Shown piece by piece: positions 12,451 to 25,953 of a stretch of 64,000 nt of DNA (its first letter is position 1; every line of letters starts with the position of its first letter). The stretch is taken from positions 992,001-1,056,000 of the forward strand of contig JAHQIY010000013.1 in NCBI GenBank assembly GCA_019054805.1. Reading direction: 5' to 3'. The translations under genes and the position numbers were made by a program. This stretch comes from Brachionus manjavacas (lineage: Eukaryota; Rotifera; Eurotatoria; Ploima; Brachionidae). Under the pieces are notes generated by a model. The model did no database searches and was not told the origin of the DNA. It saw nothing but the letters and a program-made list of their open reading frames with translations.

Positions 12451-15400
12451 TATCTAGTGGTATCTTCGGTTTTCCATAATTCGAAAAATTCATTGCAAAA
12501 AACCTATCTGAAAAACGTCAAAAAATGGGTTTTTTGCTCTTTTTCGAAGTCGCCTAAAATCTTGTCCTTTTTACTTTTTGGACTCCTGTAAATTGTATCA
12601 TGTAGAACTTTTTGCGCTCTTGAATTTGAGCTATTAATCATTATCGTAGCTAAAAAATTGACCATTCTGCAGTGACTTGAAAACTAAGTGACTGAGAAAC
12701 ACTTGCAAGTTTCCCATGTGCATAACTTTTCGAATCTTTGACCTTTTTTTGATCTGTAAAAGCCAAAGGCAAGAAAATTTCAAGATCTTTCTAGTGGTAT
12801 CTTCGGTTTTCCATAATTCGAAAAATTCATTGCAAAAAACCTATCTGAAAAACGTCAAAAAATGGGTTTTTTGCTCTTTTTCGAAGTCGCCTAAAATCTT
12901 GTCCTTTTTACTTTTTTGACTCCTGTAAATTGTATCATGTAGAACTTTTTGCGCTCTTGAATTTGAGCTATTAATCATTATCGTAGCTAAAAAATTGACC
13001 ATTCTGCAGTGACTTGAAAACTAAGTGACTGGCAATCACTTGCAAGTTTCCCATGTGCATAACTTTTCGAATCTTTGACCTTTTTTTGATCTGTAAAAGC
13101 CAAAGGCAAGAAAATTTCAAGATCTATCTAGTGGTATCTTCGGTTTTCCATAATTCGAAAAATTCATTGCATAAAACCTATCTGAAAAACGTCAAAAAAT
13201 GGGTTTTTTGCTCTTTTTCGAAGTCGCCTAAAATCTTGTCCTTTTTACTTTTTTGACTCCTGTAAATTGTATCATGTAGAACTTTTTGCGCTCTTGAATT
13301 TGAGCTATTAATCATTATCGTAGCTAAAAAATTGACCATTCTGCAGTGACTTGAAAACTAAGTGACTGGTAATTACTTGCAAGTTTCCCATGTGCATAAC
13401 TTTTCGAATCTTTGACCCTTTTTTGATCTGTAAAAGCCAAAGTCAAGAAAATTTCAAGATCTATCTAGTGGTATCTTCGGTTTTCCATAATTCGAAAAAT
13501 TCATTGCAAAAAACCTATCTGAAAAACGTCAAAAAATGGGTTTTTTGCTCTTTTTCGAAGTCGCCTAAAATCTTGTCCTTTTTACTTTTTTGACTCCTGT
13601 AAATTGTATCATGTAGAACTTTTTGCGCTCTTGAATTTGAGCTATTAATCATTATCGTAGCTAAAAAATTGACCATTCTGCAGTGACTTGAAAACTAAGT
13701 GACTGGGAATCACTTGCAAGTTTCCCATGTGCATAACTTTTCGAATCTTTGACCTTTTTTTATCTGTAAAAGCCAAAGGCAAGAAAATTTCAAGATCTAT
13801 CTAGTGGTATCTTCGGTTTTCCATAATTCGAAAAATTCATTGCAAAAAACCTATTTGAAAAACGTCAAAAAATGGGTTTTTTGCTCTTTTTCGAAGTCGC
13901 CTAAAATCTTGTCCTTTTTACTTTTATGACTCCTGTAAATTGTATCATGTAGAACTTTTTGCGCTCTTGAATTTGAGCTATTAATCATTATCGTAGCTAA
14001 AAAATTGACCATTCTGCAGTGACTTGAAAACTAAGTGACTGGTAATTACTTGCAAGTTTCCCATGTGCATAACTTTTCGAATCTTTGACCTTTTTTTGAT
14101 CTGTAAAAGCCAAAGTCAAGAAAATTTCAAGATCTATCTAGTGGTATCTTCGGTTTTCCATAATTCGAAAAATTCATTGCAAAAAACCTATCTGAAAAAC
14201 GTCAAAAAATGGGTTTTTTGCTCTTTTTCGAATTCGCCTAAAATCTTGTCCTTTTTACTTTTTTGACTCCTGTAAATTGTATCATGTAGAACTTTTTGCG
14301 CTCTTGAATTTGAGCTATTAATCATTATCGTAGCTAAAAAATTGACCATTCTGCAGTGACTTGAAAACTAAGTGACTGGGAATCACTTGCAAGTTTCCCA
14401 TGTGCATAACTTTTCGAATCTTTGACCTTTTTTTGATCTGTAAAAGCCAAAGGCAAGAAAATTTCAAGATCTATCTAGTGGTATCTTCGGTTTTCCATAA
14501 TTCGAAAAATTCATTGCAAAAAACCTATTTGAAAAACGTCAAAAAATGGGTTTTTTGCTCTTTTTCGAAGTCGCCTAAAATCTTGTCCTTTTTACTTTTT
14601 TGACTCCTGTAAATTGTATCATGTAGAACTTTTTGCGCTCTTGAATTTGAGCTATTAATCATTATCGTAGCTAAAAAATTGACCATTCTGCAGTGACTTG
14701 AAAACTAAGTGACTTGGAATCACTTGCAAGTTTCCCATGTGCATAACTTTTCGAATCTTTGACCTTTTTTTGATCTGTAAAAGCCAAAGGCAAGAAAATT
14801 TCAAGATCTATCTAGTGGTATCTTCGGTTTTCCATAATTCGAAAAATTCATTGCAAAAAACCTATTTGAAAAACGTCAAAAAATGGGTTTTTTGCTCTTT
14901 TTCGAATTCGTGTAAAATCTTGTCCTTTTAACTTTTTTGACTCCTGTAAATTGTATCATGTAGAACTTTTTGGCGCTCTTGAATTTGAGCTATTAATCAT
15001 TATCGTAGCTAAAAAATTGACCATTCTGCAGTGACTTGAAAACTAAGTGACTGGGAATTACTTGCAAGTTTCCCATGTGCATAACTTTTCGAATCTTTGA
15101 CCTTTTTTTGATCTGTAAAAGCCAAAGGCAAGAAAATTTCAAGATCTATCTAGTGGTATCTTCGGTTTTCCATAATTCGAAAAATTCATTGCAAAAAACC
15201 TATCTGAAAAACGTCAAAAAATGGGTTTTTTGCTCTTTTTCGAATTCGCCTAAAATCTTGTCCTTTTTTACTTTTCTGACTTCTGTAAATTTTATCATGT
15301 AGAACTTTTTGCGTTCTTGAATTTGAGCTATTAATCATTATCGTAGCTAAAAAATTGACCATTCTGCAGTGACTTGAAAACTAAGTGACTGGGAATTACT

Positions 15401-18400
15401 TGCAAGTTTCCCATGTGCATAACTTTTCGAATCTTTGACCTTTTTTTGATCTGTAAAAGCCAAAGGCAAGAAAATCTCAAGATCTATCTAGTGGTATCTT
15501 CGGTTTTCCATAATTCGAAAAATTCATTGCAAAAAACCTATCTGAAAAACGTCAAAAAATGGGTTTTTTGCTCTTTTTCGAATTCGCCTAAAATCTTGTC
15601 CTTTTTACTTTTATGACTCCTGTAAATTGTTTCATGTAGAACTTTTTGAGCTCTTGAATTTGAGCTATTAATCATTATCGTAGCTAAAAAATTGACCATT
15701 CTGCAGTGACTTGAAAACTAAGTGACTGGGAATTACTTGCAAGTTTCCCATGTGCATAACTTTTCGAATCTTTGACCTTTTTTTGATCTGTAAAAGCCAA
15801 AAGCAAGAAAATCTCAAGATCTATCTAGTGGTATCTTCGGTTTTCCATAATTCGAAAAATTCATTGCAAAAAACCTATTTGAAAAACGTCAAAAAATGGG
15901 TTTTTTGCTCTTTTTCGAAGTCGCCTAAAATCTTGTCCTTTTAACTTTTATGACTCCTGTAAATTGTTTCATGTAGAACTTTTTGCGCTCTTGAATTTGA
16001 GCTATTAATCATTATCGTAGCTAAAAAATTGACCATTCTGCAGTGACTTGAAAACTAAGTGACTGGGAATTACTTGCAAGTTTCCCATGTGCATAACTTT
16101 TCGAATCTTTGACCCTTTTTTGATCTGTAAAAGCCAAAGGCAAGAAAATCTCAAGATCTATCTAGTGGTATCTTCGGTTTTCCATAATTCGAAAAATTCA
16201 TTGCAAAAAACCTATTTGAAAAACGTCAAAAAATGGGCTTTTGCTCTTTTTCGAAGTCACCTAAAATCTTGTCCTTTTAACTTTTTTGACTCCTGTAAAT
16301 TGTTTCATGTAGAACTTTTTGCGCTCTTGAATTTGAGCTATTAATCATTATCGTAGCTAAAAAATTGACCATTCTGCAGTGACTTGAAAACTAAGTGACT
16401 GGGAATCACTTGCAAGTTTCCCATGTGCAAAACATTCCGAATCTTTGACCTTTTTTTGATCTGTAAAAGCCAAAGGCAAGAAAATCTCAAGATCTATCTA
16501 GTGGTATCATCGGTTTTCCATAATTCGAAAAATTCATTGCAAAAAACCTATTTGAAAAACGTCAAAAAATGGGTTTTTTGCTCTTTTACGAATTCGCCTA
16601 AAATCTTGTCCTTTTTATTTTTATGACTCCTGTAAATTGTTTCATGTAGAACTTTTTGCGCTCTTGAATTTGAGCTATTAATCATTATCGTAGCTAAAAA
16701 ATTGACCATTCTGCAGTGACTTGAAAACTAAGTGACTGGGAATTACTTGCAAGTTTCCCATGTGCATAACTTTTCGAATCTTTGACCTTTTTTTGATCTG
16801 TAAAAGCCAAAGGCAAGAAAATCTCAAGATCTATCTAGTGGTATCTTCGGTTTTCCATAATTCGAAAAATTCATTGCAAAAAACCTATTTGAAAAACGTC
16901 AAAAAATGGGTTTTTTGCTCTTTTTCGAATTCGCCTAAAATCTTGTCCTTTTTACTTTTTTGACTCCTGTAAATTGTTTCATGTAGAACTTTTTGCGCTC
17001 TTGAATTTGAGCTATTAATCATTATCGTAGCTAAAAAATTGACCATTCTGCAGTGACTTGAAAACTAAGTGACTGGGAATCACTTGCAAGTTTCCCATGT
17101 GCATAACTTTTCGAATCTTTGACCTTTTTTTGATCTGTAAAAGCCAAAGGCAAGAAAATCTCAAGATCTATCTAGTGGTATCTTCGGTTTTCCATAATTC
17201 GAAAAATTCATTGCAAAAAACCTATTTGAAAAACGTCAAAAAATGGGTTTTTTGCTCTTTTTCGAAGTCGCCTAAAATCTTGTCCTTTTTACTTTTATGA
17301 CTCCTGTAAATTGTTTCATGTAGAACTTTTTGCGCTCTTGAATTTGAGCTATTAATCATTATCGTAGCTAAAAAATTGACCATTCTGCAGTGACTTGAAA
17401 ACTAAGTGACTGGGAATCACTTGCAAGTTTCCCATGTGCATAACTTTTCGAATCTTTGACCTTTTTTTGATCTGTAAAAGCCAAAGGCAAGAAAATCTCA
17501 AGATCTATCTAGTGGTATCTTCGGTTTTCCATAATTCGAAAAATTCATTGCAAAAAACCTATTTGAAAAACGTCAATAAATGGGTTTTTGCTCTTTTTCG
17601 AATTCGCCCTAAAATCTTGTCCTTTTATTTTTTTGACTCCTGTAAATTGTTTCATGTAGAACTTTTTGCGCTCTTGAATTTGAGCTATTAATCATTATCG
17701 TAGCTAAAAAATTGACCATTCTGCAGTGACTTGAAAACTAAGTGACTGGGAATCACTTGCAAGTTTCCCATGTGCATAACTTTTCGAATCTTTGACCTTT
17801 TTTTGATCTGTAAAAGCCAAAGGCAAGAAAATCTCAAGATCTATCTAGTGGTATCTTCGGTTTTCCATAATTCGAAAAATTCATTGCAAAAAACCTATCT
17901 GAAAAACGTCAAAAAATGGGTTTTTTGCTCTTTTTCGAATTCGCCTAAAATCTTGTCCTTTTTACTTTTCTGACTTCTGTAAATTTTATCATTTAGAACT
18001 TTTTGCGTTCTTGAATTTGAGCTAGTAAATCATTATCGTAGCTAAAAAATTGACCATTCTGCAGTGACTTGAAAACTAAGTGACTGGGAATCACTTGCAA
18101 GTTTCCCATGTGCATAACTTTTCGAATCTTTGACCTTTTTTTGATCTGTAAAAGCCAAAGGCAAGAAAATCTCAAGATCTATCTAGTGGTATCATCGGTT
18201 TTCCATAATTCGAAAAATTCATTGCAAAAAACCTATTTGAAAAACGTCAAAAAATGGGTTTTTTGCTCTTTTTCGAAGTCGCCTAAAATCTTTGCCTTTT
18301 AACTTTTATGACTCCTGTAAATTGTTTCATGTAGAACTTTTTGCGCTCTTGAATTTGAGCTAGTAAATCATTATCGTAGCTAAAAAATTGACCATTCTGC

Positions 18401-21400
18401 AGTGACTTGAAAACTAAGTGACTGGTAATTACTTGCAAGTTTCCCATGTGCATACCTTTTCGAATCTTTGACCTTTTTTTGATCTGTAAAAGCCAAAGGC
18501 AAGAAAATCTCAAGATCTATCTAGTGGTATCTTCGGTTTTCCATAATTCGAAAAATTCATTGCAAAAAACCTATTTGAAAAACGTCAATAAATGGGTTTT
18601 TGCTCTTTTTCGAATTCGCCCTAAAATCTTGTCCTTTTTACTTTTATGACTCCTGTAAATTGTTTCATGTAGAACTTTTTGCGCTCTTGAATTTGAGCTA
18701 TTAATCATTATCGTAGCTAAAAAATTGACCATTCTGCAGTGACTTGAAAACTAAGTGACTGGGAATTACTTGCAAGTTTCCCATGTGCATACCTTTTCGA
18801 ATCTTTGACCTTTTTTTGATCTGTAAAAGCCAAAGGCAAGAAAATCTCAAGATCTATCTAGTAGTATCTTCGGTTTTCCATAATTCGAAAAATTCATTGC
18901 AAAAAACCTATTTGAAAAACGTCAAAAAATGGGTTTTTTGCTCTTTTTCGAAGTCGCCTAAAATCTTTGCCTTTTAACTTTTATGACTCCTGTAAATTGT
19001 TTCATGTAGAACTTTTTGCGCTCTTGAATTTGAGCTAGTAAATCATTATCGTAGCTAAAAAATTGACCATTCTGCAGTGACTTGAAAACTAAGTGACTGG
19101 TAATTACTTGCAAGTTTCCCATGTGCATACCTTTTCGAATCTTTGACCTTTTTTTGATCTGTAAAAGCCAAAGGCAAGAAAATCTCAAGATCTATCTAGT
19201 GGTATCTTCGGTTTTCCATAATTCGAAAAATTCATTGCAAAAAACCTATTTGAAAAACGTCAATAAATGGGTTTTTGCTCTTTTTCGAATTCGCCTAAAA
19301 TCTTGTCCTTTTTTACTTTTCTGACTCCTGTAAATTGTTTCATGTAGAACTTTTTGCGCTCTTGAATTTGAGCTATTAATCATTATCGTAGCTAAAAAAT
19401 TGACCATTCTGCAGTGACTTGAAAACTAAGTGACTGGGAATTACTTGCAAGTTTCCCATGTGCATAACTTTTCGAATCTTTGACCTTTTTTTGATCTGTA
19501 AAAGCCAAAGGCAAGAAAATCTCAAGATCTATCTAGTGGTATCTTCGGTTTTCCATAATTCGAAAAATTCATTGCAAAAAACCTATTTGAAAAACGTCAA
19601 AAAATGGGTTTTTTGCTCTTTTTCGAATTCGCCTAAAATCTTGTCCTTTTTACTTTTATGACTCCTGTAAATTGTTTCATGTAGAACTTTTTGCGCTCTT
19701 GAATTTGAGCTATTAATCATTATCGTAGCTAAAAAATTGACCATTCTGCAGTGACTTGAAAACTAAGTGACTGGGAATCACTTGCAAGTTTCCCATGTGC
19801 ATAACTTTTCGAATCTTTGACCTTTTTTGATCTGTAAAAGCCAAAGGCAAGAAAATCTCAAGATCTATCTAGTGGTATCTTCGGTTTTCCATAATTCGAA
19901 AAATTCATTTTAAAAAACGTATTTGAAAAACGTCAAAAAATGGGTTTTTTGCTCTTTTTCGAATTCGCCTAAAATCTTGTCCTTTTTTACTTTTCTGACT
20001 CCTGTAAATTGTTTCATGTAGAACTTTTTGCGCTCTTGAATTTGAGCTATTAATCATTATCGTAGCTAAAAAATTGACCATTCTGCAGTGACTTGAAAAC
20101 TAAGTGACTGGGAATCACTTGCAAGTTTCCCATGTGCATAACTTTTCGAATCTTTGACCTTTTTTGATCTGTAAAAGCCAAAGGCAAGAAAATCTCAAGA
20201 TCTATCTAGTGGTATCTTCGGTTTTCCATAATTCGAAAAATTCATTGCAAAAAACCTATTTGAAAAACGTCAAAAAATGGGTTTTTTGCTCTTTTTCGAA
20301 TTCGCCTAAAATCTTGTCCTTTTATTTTTATGACTCCTGTAAATTGTTTCATGTAGAACTTTTTGCGCTCTTGAATTTGAGCTATTAATCATTATCGTAG
20401 CTAAAAAATTGACCATTCTGCAGTGACTTGAAAACTAAGTGACTGGGAATCACTTGCAAGTTTCCCATGTGCATAACTTTTCGAATCTTTGACCTTTTTT
20501 TGATCTGTAAAAGCCAAAGGCAAGAAAATCTCAAGATCTATCTAGTGGTATCATCGGTTTTCCATAATTCGAAAAATTCATTGCAAAAAACCTATTTGAA
20601 AAACGTCAATAAATGGGTTTTTGCTCTTTTTCGAATTCGCCCTAAAATCTTGTCCTTTTTACTTTTATGACTCCTGTAAATTGTTTCATGTAGAAGTTTT
20701 TGAGCTCTTGAATTTGAGCTATTAATCATTATCGTAGCTAAAAAATTGACCATTCTGCAGTGACTTGAAAACTAAGTGACTGGGAATTACTTGCAAGTTT
20801 CCCATGCGCATAACTTTTCGTATCTTTGACCTTTTTTTGATCTGTAAAAGCCAAAGGCAAGAAAATTTCAAGATCTATCTAGTGGTATCTTCGGTTTTCC
20901 ATAATTCGAAAAATTCATTGCAAAAAACCTATTTGAAAAACGTCAAAAAATGGGTTTTTTGCTCTTTTTCGAAGTCGCCTAAAATCTTGTCCTTTTAACT
21001 TTTATGACTCCTGGAAATTGTTTCATGTAGAACTTTTTGAGCTCTTGAATTTGAGCTATTAATCATTATCGTAGCTAAGAAATTGACCATTCTGCAGTGA
21101 CTTGAAAACTAAGTGACTGGGAATTACTTGCAAGTTTCCCATGTGCATAACTTTTCGAATCTTTGAACTTTTTTTGCATCTGTAAAAGCCAAAGGCAAGA
21201 AAATTTCAAGATCTATCTAGTGGTATCTTCGGTTTTCCATAATTCGAAAAATTCATTGCAAAAAACCTATCTGAAAAACGTCAAAAAATGGGTTTTTTGC
21301 TCTTTTTCGAAGTCGCCTAAAATCTTGTCCTTTTAACTTTTATGACTCCTGTAAATTGTTTCATGTAGAACTTTTTGCGTTCTTGAATTTGAGCTATTAA

Positions 21401-24215
21401 TCATTATCGTAGCTAAAAAATTGACCATTCTGCAGTGACTTGAAAACTAAGTGACTGGGAATCACTTGCAAGTTTCCCATGTGCAAAACATTCCGAATCT
21501 TTGACCTTTTTTTGATCTGTAAAAGCCAAAGGCAAGAAAATCTCAAGATCTATCTAGTAGTATCTTCGGTTTTCCATAATTCGAAAAATTCATTGCAAAA
21601 AACCTATTTGAAAAACGTCAATAAATGGGTTTTTTGCTCTTTTTCGAAGTCGCCCTAAAATCTTGTCCTTTTTACTTTTATGACTCCTGTAAATTGTTTC
21701 ATGTAGAACTTTTTGAGCTCTTGAATTTGAGTTATTAATCATTATCGTAGCTAAAAAATTGACCATTCTGCAGTGACTTGAAAACTAAGTGACTGGGAAT
21801 CACTTGCAAGTTTCCCATGTGCATAACTTTTCGAATCTTTGACCTTTTTTTGATCTGTTAAAGCCAAAGGCAAGAAAATTTCAAGATCTATCTAGTGGTA
21901 TCTTCGGTTTTCCATAATTCGAAAAATTCATTGCAAAAAACCTATTTGAAAAACGTCAATAAATGGGTTTTTGCTCTTTTTCGAATTCGCCCTAAAATCT
22001 TGTCCTTTTTACTTTTATGACTCCTGTAAATTGTTTCATGTAGAACTTTTTGAGCTCTTGAATTTGAGCTATTAATCATTATCGTAGCTAAAAAATTGAC
22101 CATTCTGCAGTGACTTGAAAACTAAGTGACTGGGAATCACTTGCAAGTTTCCCATGTGCATAACTTTTCGAATCTTTGACCTTTTTTTGATCTGTAAAAG
22201 CCAAAGGCAAGAAAATCTCAAGATCTATCTAGTGGTATCTTCGGTTTTCCATAATTCGAAAAATTCATTGCAAAAAACATATTTGAAAAACGTCAATAAA
22301 TGGGTTTTTTGCTCTTTTTCGAAGTCGCCCTAAAATCTTGTCCTTTTTACTTTTATGACTCCTGTAAATTGTTTCATGTAGAACTTTTTGAGCTCTTGAA
22401 TTTGAGTTATTAATCATTATCGTAGCTAAAAAATTGACCATTCTGCAGTGACTTGAAAACTAAGTGACTGGGAATCACTTGCAAGTTTCCCATGTGCATA
22501 ACTTTTCGAATCTTTGACCTTTTTTTGATCTGTAAAAGCCAAAGGCAAGAAAATTTCAAGATCTATCTAGTGGTATCTTCGGTTTTCCATAATTCGAAAA
22601 ATTCATTGCAAAAAACCTATCTGAAAAACGTCAAAAAATGGGTTTTTTGCTCTTTTTCGAAGTCGCCCTAAAATCTTGTCCTTTTTACTTTTATGACTCC
22701 TGTAAATTGTTTCATGTAGAACTTTTTGAGCTCTTGAATTTGAGCTATTAATCATTATCGTAGCTAAAAAATTGACCATTCTGCAGTGACTTGAAAACTA
22801 AGTGACTGGGAATTACTTGCAAGTTTCCCATGTGCATACCTTTTCGAATCTTTGACTTTTTTTTCATCTTTGAAAGCCAAAGGCAAGAAAATTTCAAGAT
22901 CTATCTAGTGGTATCTTCGGTTTTCCATAATTCGAAAAATTCATTGCAAAAAACCTATTTGAAAAACGTCAAAAAATGGGTTTTTTGCTCTTTTACGAAT
23001 TCGCCTAAAATCTTGTCCTTTTTACTCTTCTGTTTTCTGTAAATTGTTTCATGTAGAACTTTTTGAGCTCTTGAATTTGAGCTATTAATCATTATCGTAG
23101 CTAAAAAATTGACCATTCTGCAGTGACTTGAAAACTAAGTGACTGGTAATTACTTGCAAGTTTCCCATGCGCATAACTATTCGTATCTTTGACCTTTTTT
23201 TTGATCTGTTAAAGCCAAAAGCAAGAAAATCTCAAGATCTATCTACTGAAATCTTCGGTTTTCCATAATTCGAAAAATTCATTGCAAAAAACTTATCTGA
23301 AAAACGTCAAAAAATGGGTTTTTTGCTCTTTTTCGAATTCGCCTAAAATCTTGTCCTTTTAACTTTTATGACTCCTGTAAATTTTATCATTTAGAACTTT
23401 TTGAGCTCTTGAATTTGAGCTATTAATCATTATCGTAGCTAAAAAATTGACCATTCTGCAGTGACTTGAAAACTAAGTGACTGGGAATCACTTGCAAGTT
23501 TCCCATGTGCATAACTTTTCGAATCTTTGACCTTTTTTTAATCTGAAAAAGCCAAAAGCAAGAAAATCTCAAGATCTATCTAGTGGTATCTTCGGTTTTC
23601 CATAATTCGAAAAATTCATTGCAAAAAACCTATTTGAAAAACGTCAATAAATGGGTTTTTGCTCTTTTTCGAATTCGCCTAAAATCTTGTCCTTTTTACT
23701 TTTCTGACTTCTGTAAATTTTATCATTTAGAACTTTTTGCGTTCTTGAATTTGAGCTATTAATCATTATCGTAGCTAAAAAATTGACCATTCTGCAGTGA
23801 CTTGAAAACTAAGTGACTGGGAATTACTTGCAAGTTTCCCATGTGCATAACTTTTCGAATCTTTGACCTTTTTTTGATCTGTAAAAGCCAAAGGCAAGAA
23901 AATCTCAAGATCTATCTAGTGGTATCTTCGGTTTACCATAATTCGAAAAATTCATTGCAAAAAACCTATCTGAAAAACGTCAAAAAATGGGTTTTTTGCT
24001 CTTTTTCGAAGTCGCCTAAAATCTTGTCCTTTTTACTCTTCTGTTTTCTGTAAATTGTTTCTAGTAGAACTTTTTGCGCTCTTGAATTTGAGCTATTAAT
24101 CATTATCGTAGCTAAAAAATTGACCATTCTGCACTGACTTGAAAACGAAGTCACTGATATTTACTTGCAAGTTTCCCATGCGCGTAACTTTTTTACCCCT
24201 TTTTTGATTAGTTTC
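12451..24215. repeat. Diverged outer part of the satellite
   Basis: Copies here share the diverged form of the unit and gather more private substitutions and small indels towards the right end. Examples are GAATTCGCC for GAAGTCGCC, TTTCATG for TATCATG and GAGCTAGTAAATC for GAGCTATTAATC. This is the pattern expected when exchange homogenises the middle of an array and leaves the edge to decay. The last copies, near 23.2 kb and after 24.0 kb, are the most altered. Confidence 0.9.
18290..19640. repeat. Local 675-bp dimer duplication inside the satellite
   Basis: Two neighbouring units near 18290-18960 carry a private set of variants: CTTTGCCTTTTAAC, GAGCTAGTAAATC, GGTAATTACTTG, CATACCTTTT and CGTCAATAAATGG. 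The same set recurs in the same order 675 bp further on. A two-unit block was therefore duplicated in tandem, and later than its neighbours. Confidence 0.7.
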
Positions 24216-25319
24216 AACCTAAATCTAAGCTAAAATATTTACCAAGCATTTATCTAAAAGACTTTTTTTTTAATTATTATTTTCTGCTCATTAAAAAATT
24301 TATAATTTATTTAATGGTTAGAAATTAATTTAATAGTTTTATAAATAAATTTTAATTTTTTTAATCTTGAAAATTTGTTAACCAAATTTACCTTTTAAAA
24401 TCTCCTGATACATTCACATTTGTAATTTTTTTAATTTTTGTTTGGCAAACACTTCTCTTTTTTTATACTAGAGTTAGCATAGGTATCACTTTTCTTTATA
24501 AAAACTTGCTTCGTAAATTTCATATGTAATCTGAATGATTAAAAGCCATTTTTTTATTTAAAATCAAACTTTTGATACAATTAATTATTCTTCAAAAGAA
24601 TTTTTCTTTTCGCTATTATATTTTCTTCTTTTTTTTTTAAACTTTATTTTAAAAAATAAAAAGATAAATTCATAAAGGTTTTAATTTTTTTCTTTTAAGA
24701 TCTGCAGCTATCTTTTTTTATGCCGAAATTTTTGATCCATTTTCAACTAAGATAATTGTGAAATACGTTTTAATTAGATTTTTCAATTCAATTAGACTTT
24801 AAAAACTTTAAATTCTTATTTATAAGCAAATTTGCTTTATTCAGAAAAATAAGTAAGGAAAAAACTTGGCAATTTTCTGCATTATGCATAATTAAAAAAT
24901 ATTTTTATCAATTGTGAAATTTCTTTGCAGATATTAATTTTCGGATTAAACATTAATCATTTTACAGAAGGGAATTATTTTTTTTATCAACATAGTTATT
25001 CAAGTTTTATTGAATTCAAATCAACTTCACAATCTAAATATTGATTTAAAAATAATTAAAAAATTCTCACTCTTTAACTTTTTATATCTGAGATATTTAA
25101 ATGTAAGAGCATTTTCTAAATATTATTATAATCAATTAATCTAATATGTAATTAAGATAAATCTTCTTAAGAGAAAGTTTTTTTCCAAATATAATTCATA
25201 TTTTCAATTATAAAACCAATTTAAATTTCGTTAAATTCCAAAATGTTTATTTTCAAAAATATTTCCAAGACTGACTTTGATTTGAATTAAAAATTTAATT
25301 TTTCTTAAATTTGGAAACT
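24216..25319. other. AT-rich intergenic DNA
   Basis: This stretch follows the satellite edge and precedes the LamG exon. It is mostly A/T runs with stops in all frames. I see no gene, repeat family or RNA signature in it. Confidence 0.7.
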
Positions 25320-25953
25320 TTAATGATAACCAAAATTGTATTCGCTTTTAATTTCCTCATCGACTAGTGCTTTGTCAAAAAATTTAACTTCGTCAAAGAT
25401 AAAATTTCCATTTGGATTGTTATTCCAATTGCTTTTACCAAAATAACAAATTCTTCTTTCTATAATTCTTGAAAGATTGTTTACTCCAGTATCTAAATAT
25501 GCTTCTCGATTTCCGTCAACATGCATTAACATTTTTCCTTTATCTTGTACGAAACTTAAATGATACCATTTATTCATTTGAACAACCGTATTTGATTTAA
25601 CAGTGTTTAATTTATTACTCGTATTTTCTCTAAATATTTTGAAATAAAAAAATTTTTCTGGATTTGATAAACTAATAACTATGTTGTCAGAATTTGGTCC
25701 ATTCCCAAAATCTATAAATCGCTGCCAGCTTTTATGAGATTTAACCATCACCCAAGCCAAAATTGTATATGAACTTCCAAAATAGTTTCCACTTGGTACT
25801 ATCAAATAGCCATGATTTAAATTTATAGCTGATTCCGGGTTACCAAAACGATCTTCAGTGAATTCGACATTAAATGGTGAGTGCATATTTTTCGAGTCAA
25901 TCAAATCGTTTGCGTTGCCATTTTCAATCGGCCAATAATTCAAAAGTTTGGTG
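25320..25953 (-). CDS. LamG-like jelly-roll domain protein, last exon (partial)
   Basis: The open frame reads on the minus strand to a TAA at 25320. It encodes about 210 residues that form one LamG/concanavalin-A-like jelly-roll domain (Laminin_G_3 type). Visible hallmarks are the WVMV strand, WQRFIDFGNGP with SDNI, the NKWYHLSFVQD strand, a VDGN turn, and a final GKSNWNNNPNG with IFDEVKFFDKAL. Such domains bind sugars or other ligands on secreted or cell-surface proteins. No ATG suits the start; an acceptor, ATTCTAG at 25954-25960, places the exon start at 25953 (TKLLNYWPIENG). The upstream exons were not found, so signal peptide and membrane segments are unknown. Family assignment is firm; the exact gene is not. 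Confidence 0.75.

Larger units (their letters stand above)
1..24215. repeat. 337-bp tandem satellite array (right end)
   Basis: The stretch is a head-to-tail array of one unit, almost always 337 bp long, with a few 336- or 338-bp copies from about 14.9 kb on. About 72 copies are present and the array runs off the left edge. Homology stops near 24215, where the unit breaks off just after its TTTTTTGAT segment and unrelated AT-rich DNA begins. The unit has several TTCGAA sites and A/T runs but no transposase, telomere repeat or RNA gene. Short open frames of 64-85 codons recur on both strands only because the unit repeats. The role is unknown; pericentromeric or heterochromatic satellite is the usual reading for such arrays, and that is inference. 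Confidence 0.97.

Noticed and set aside
35-24154. Recurrent frames of 60-85 codons on both strands of the satellite
   Set aside because: They repeat with the unit, lie on both strands of the same DNA, change length with single indels in diverged copies and show no domain. There is no sign that protein rather than DNA is conserved.
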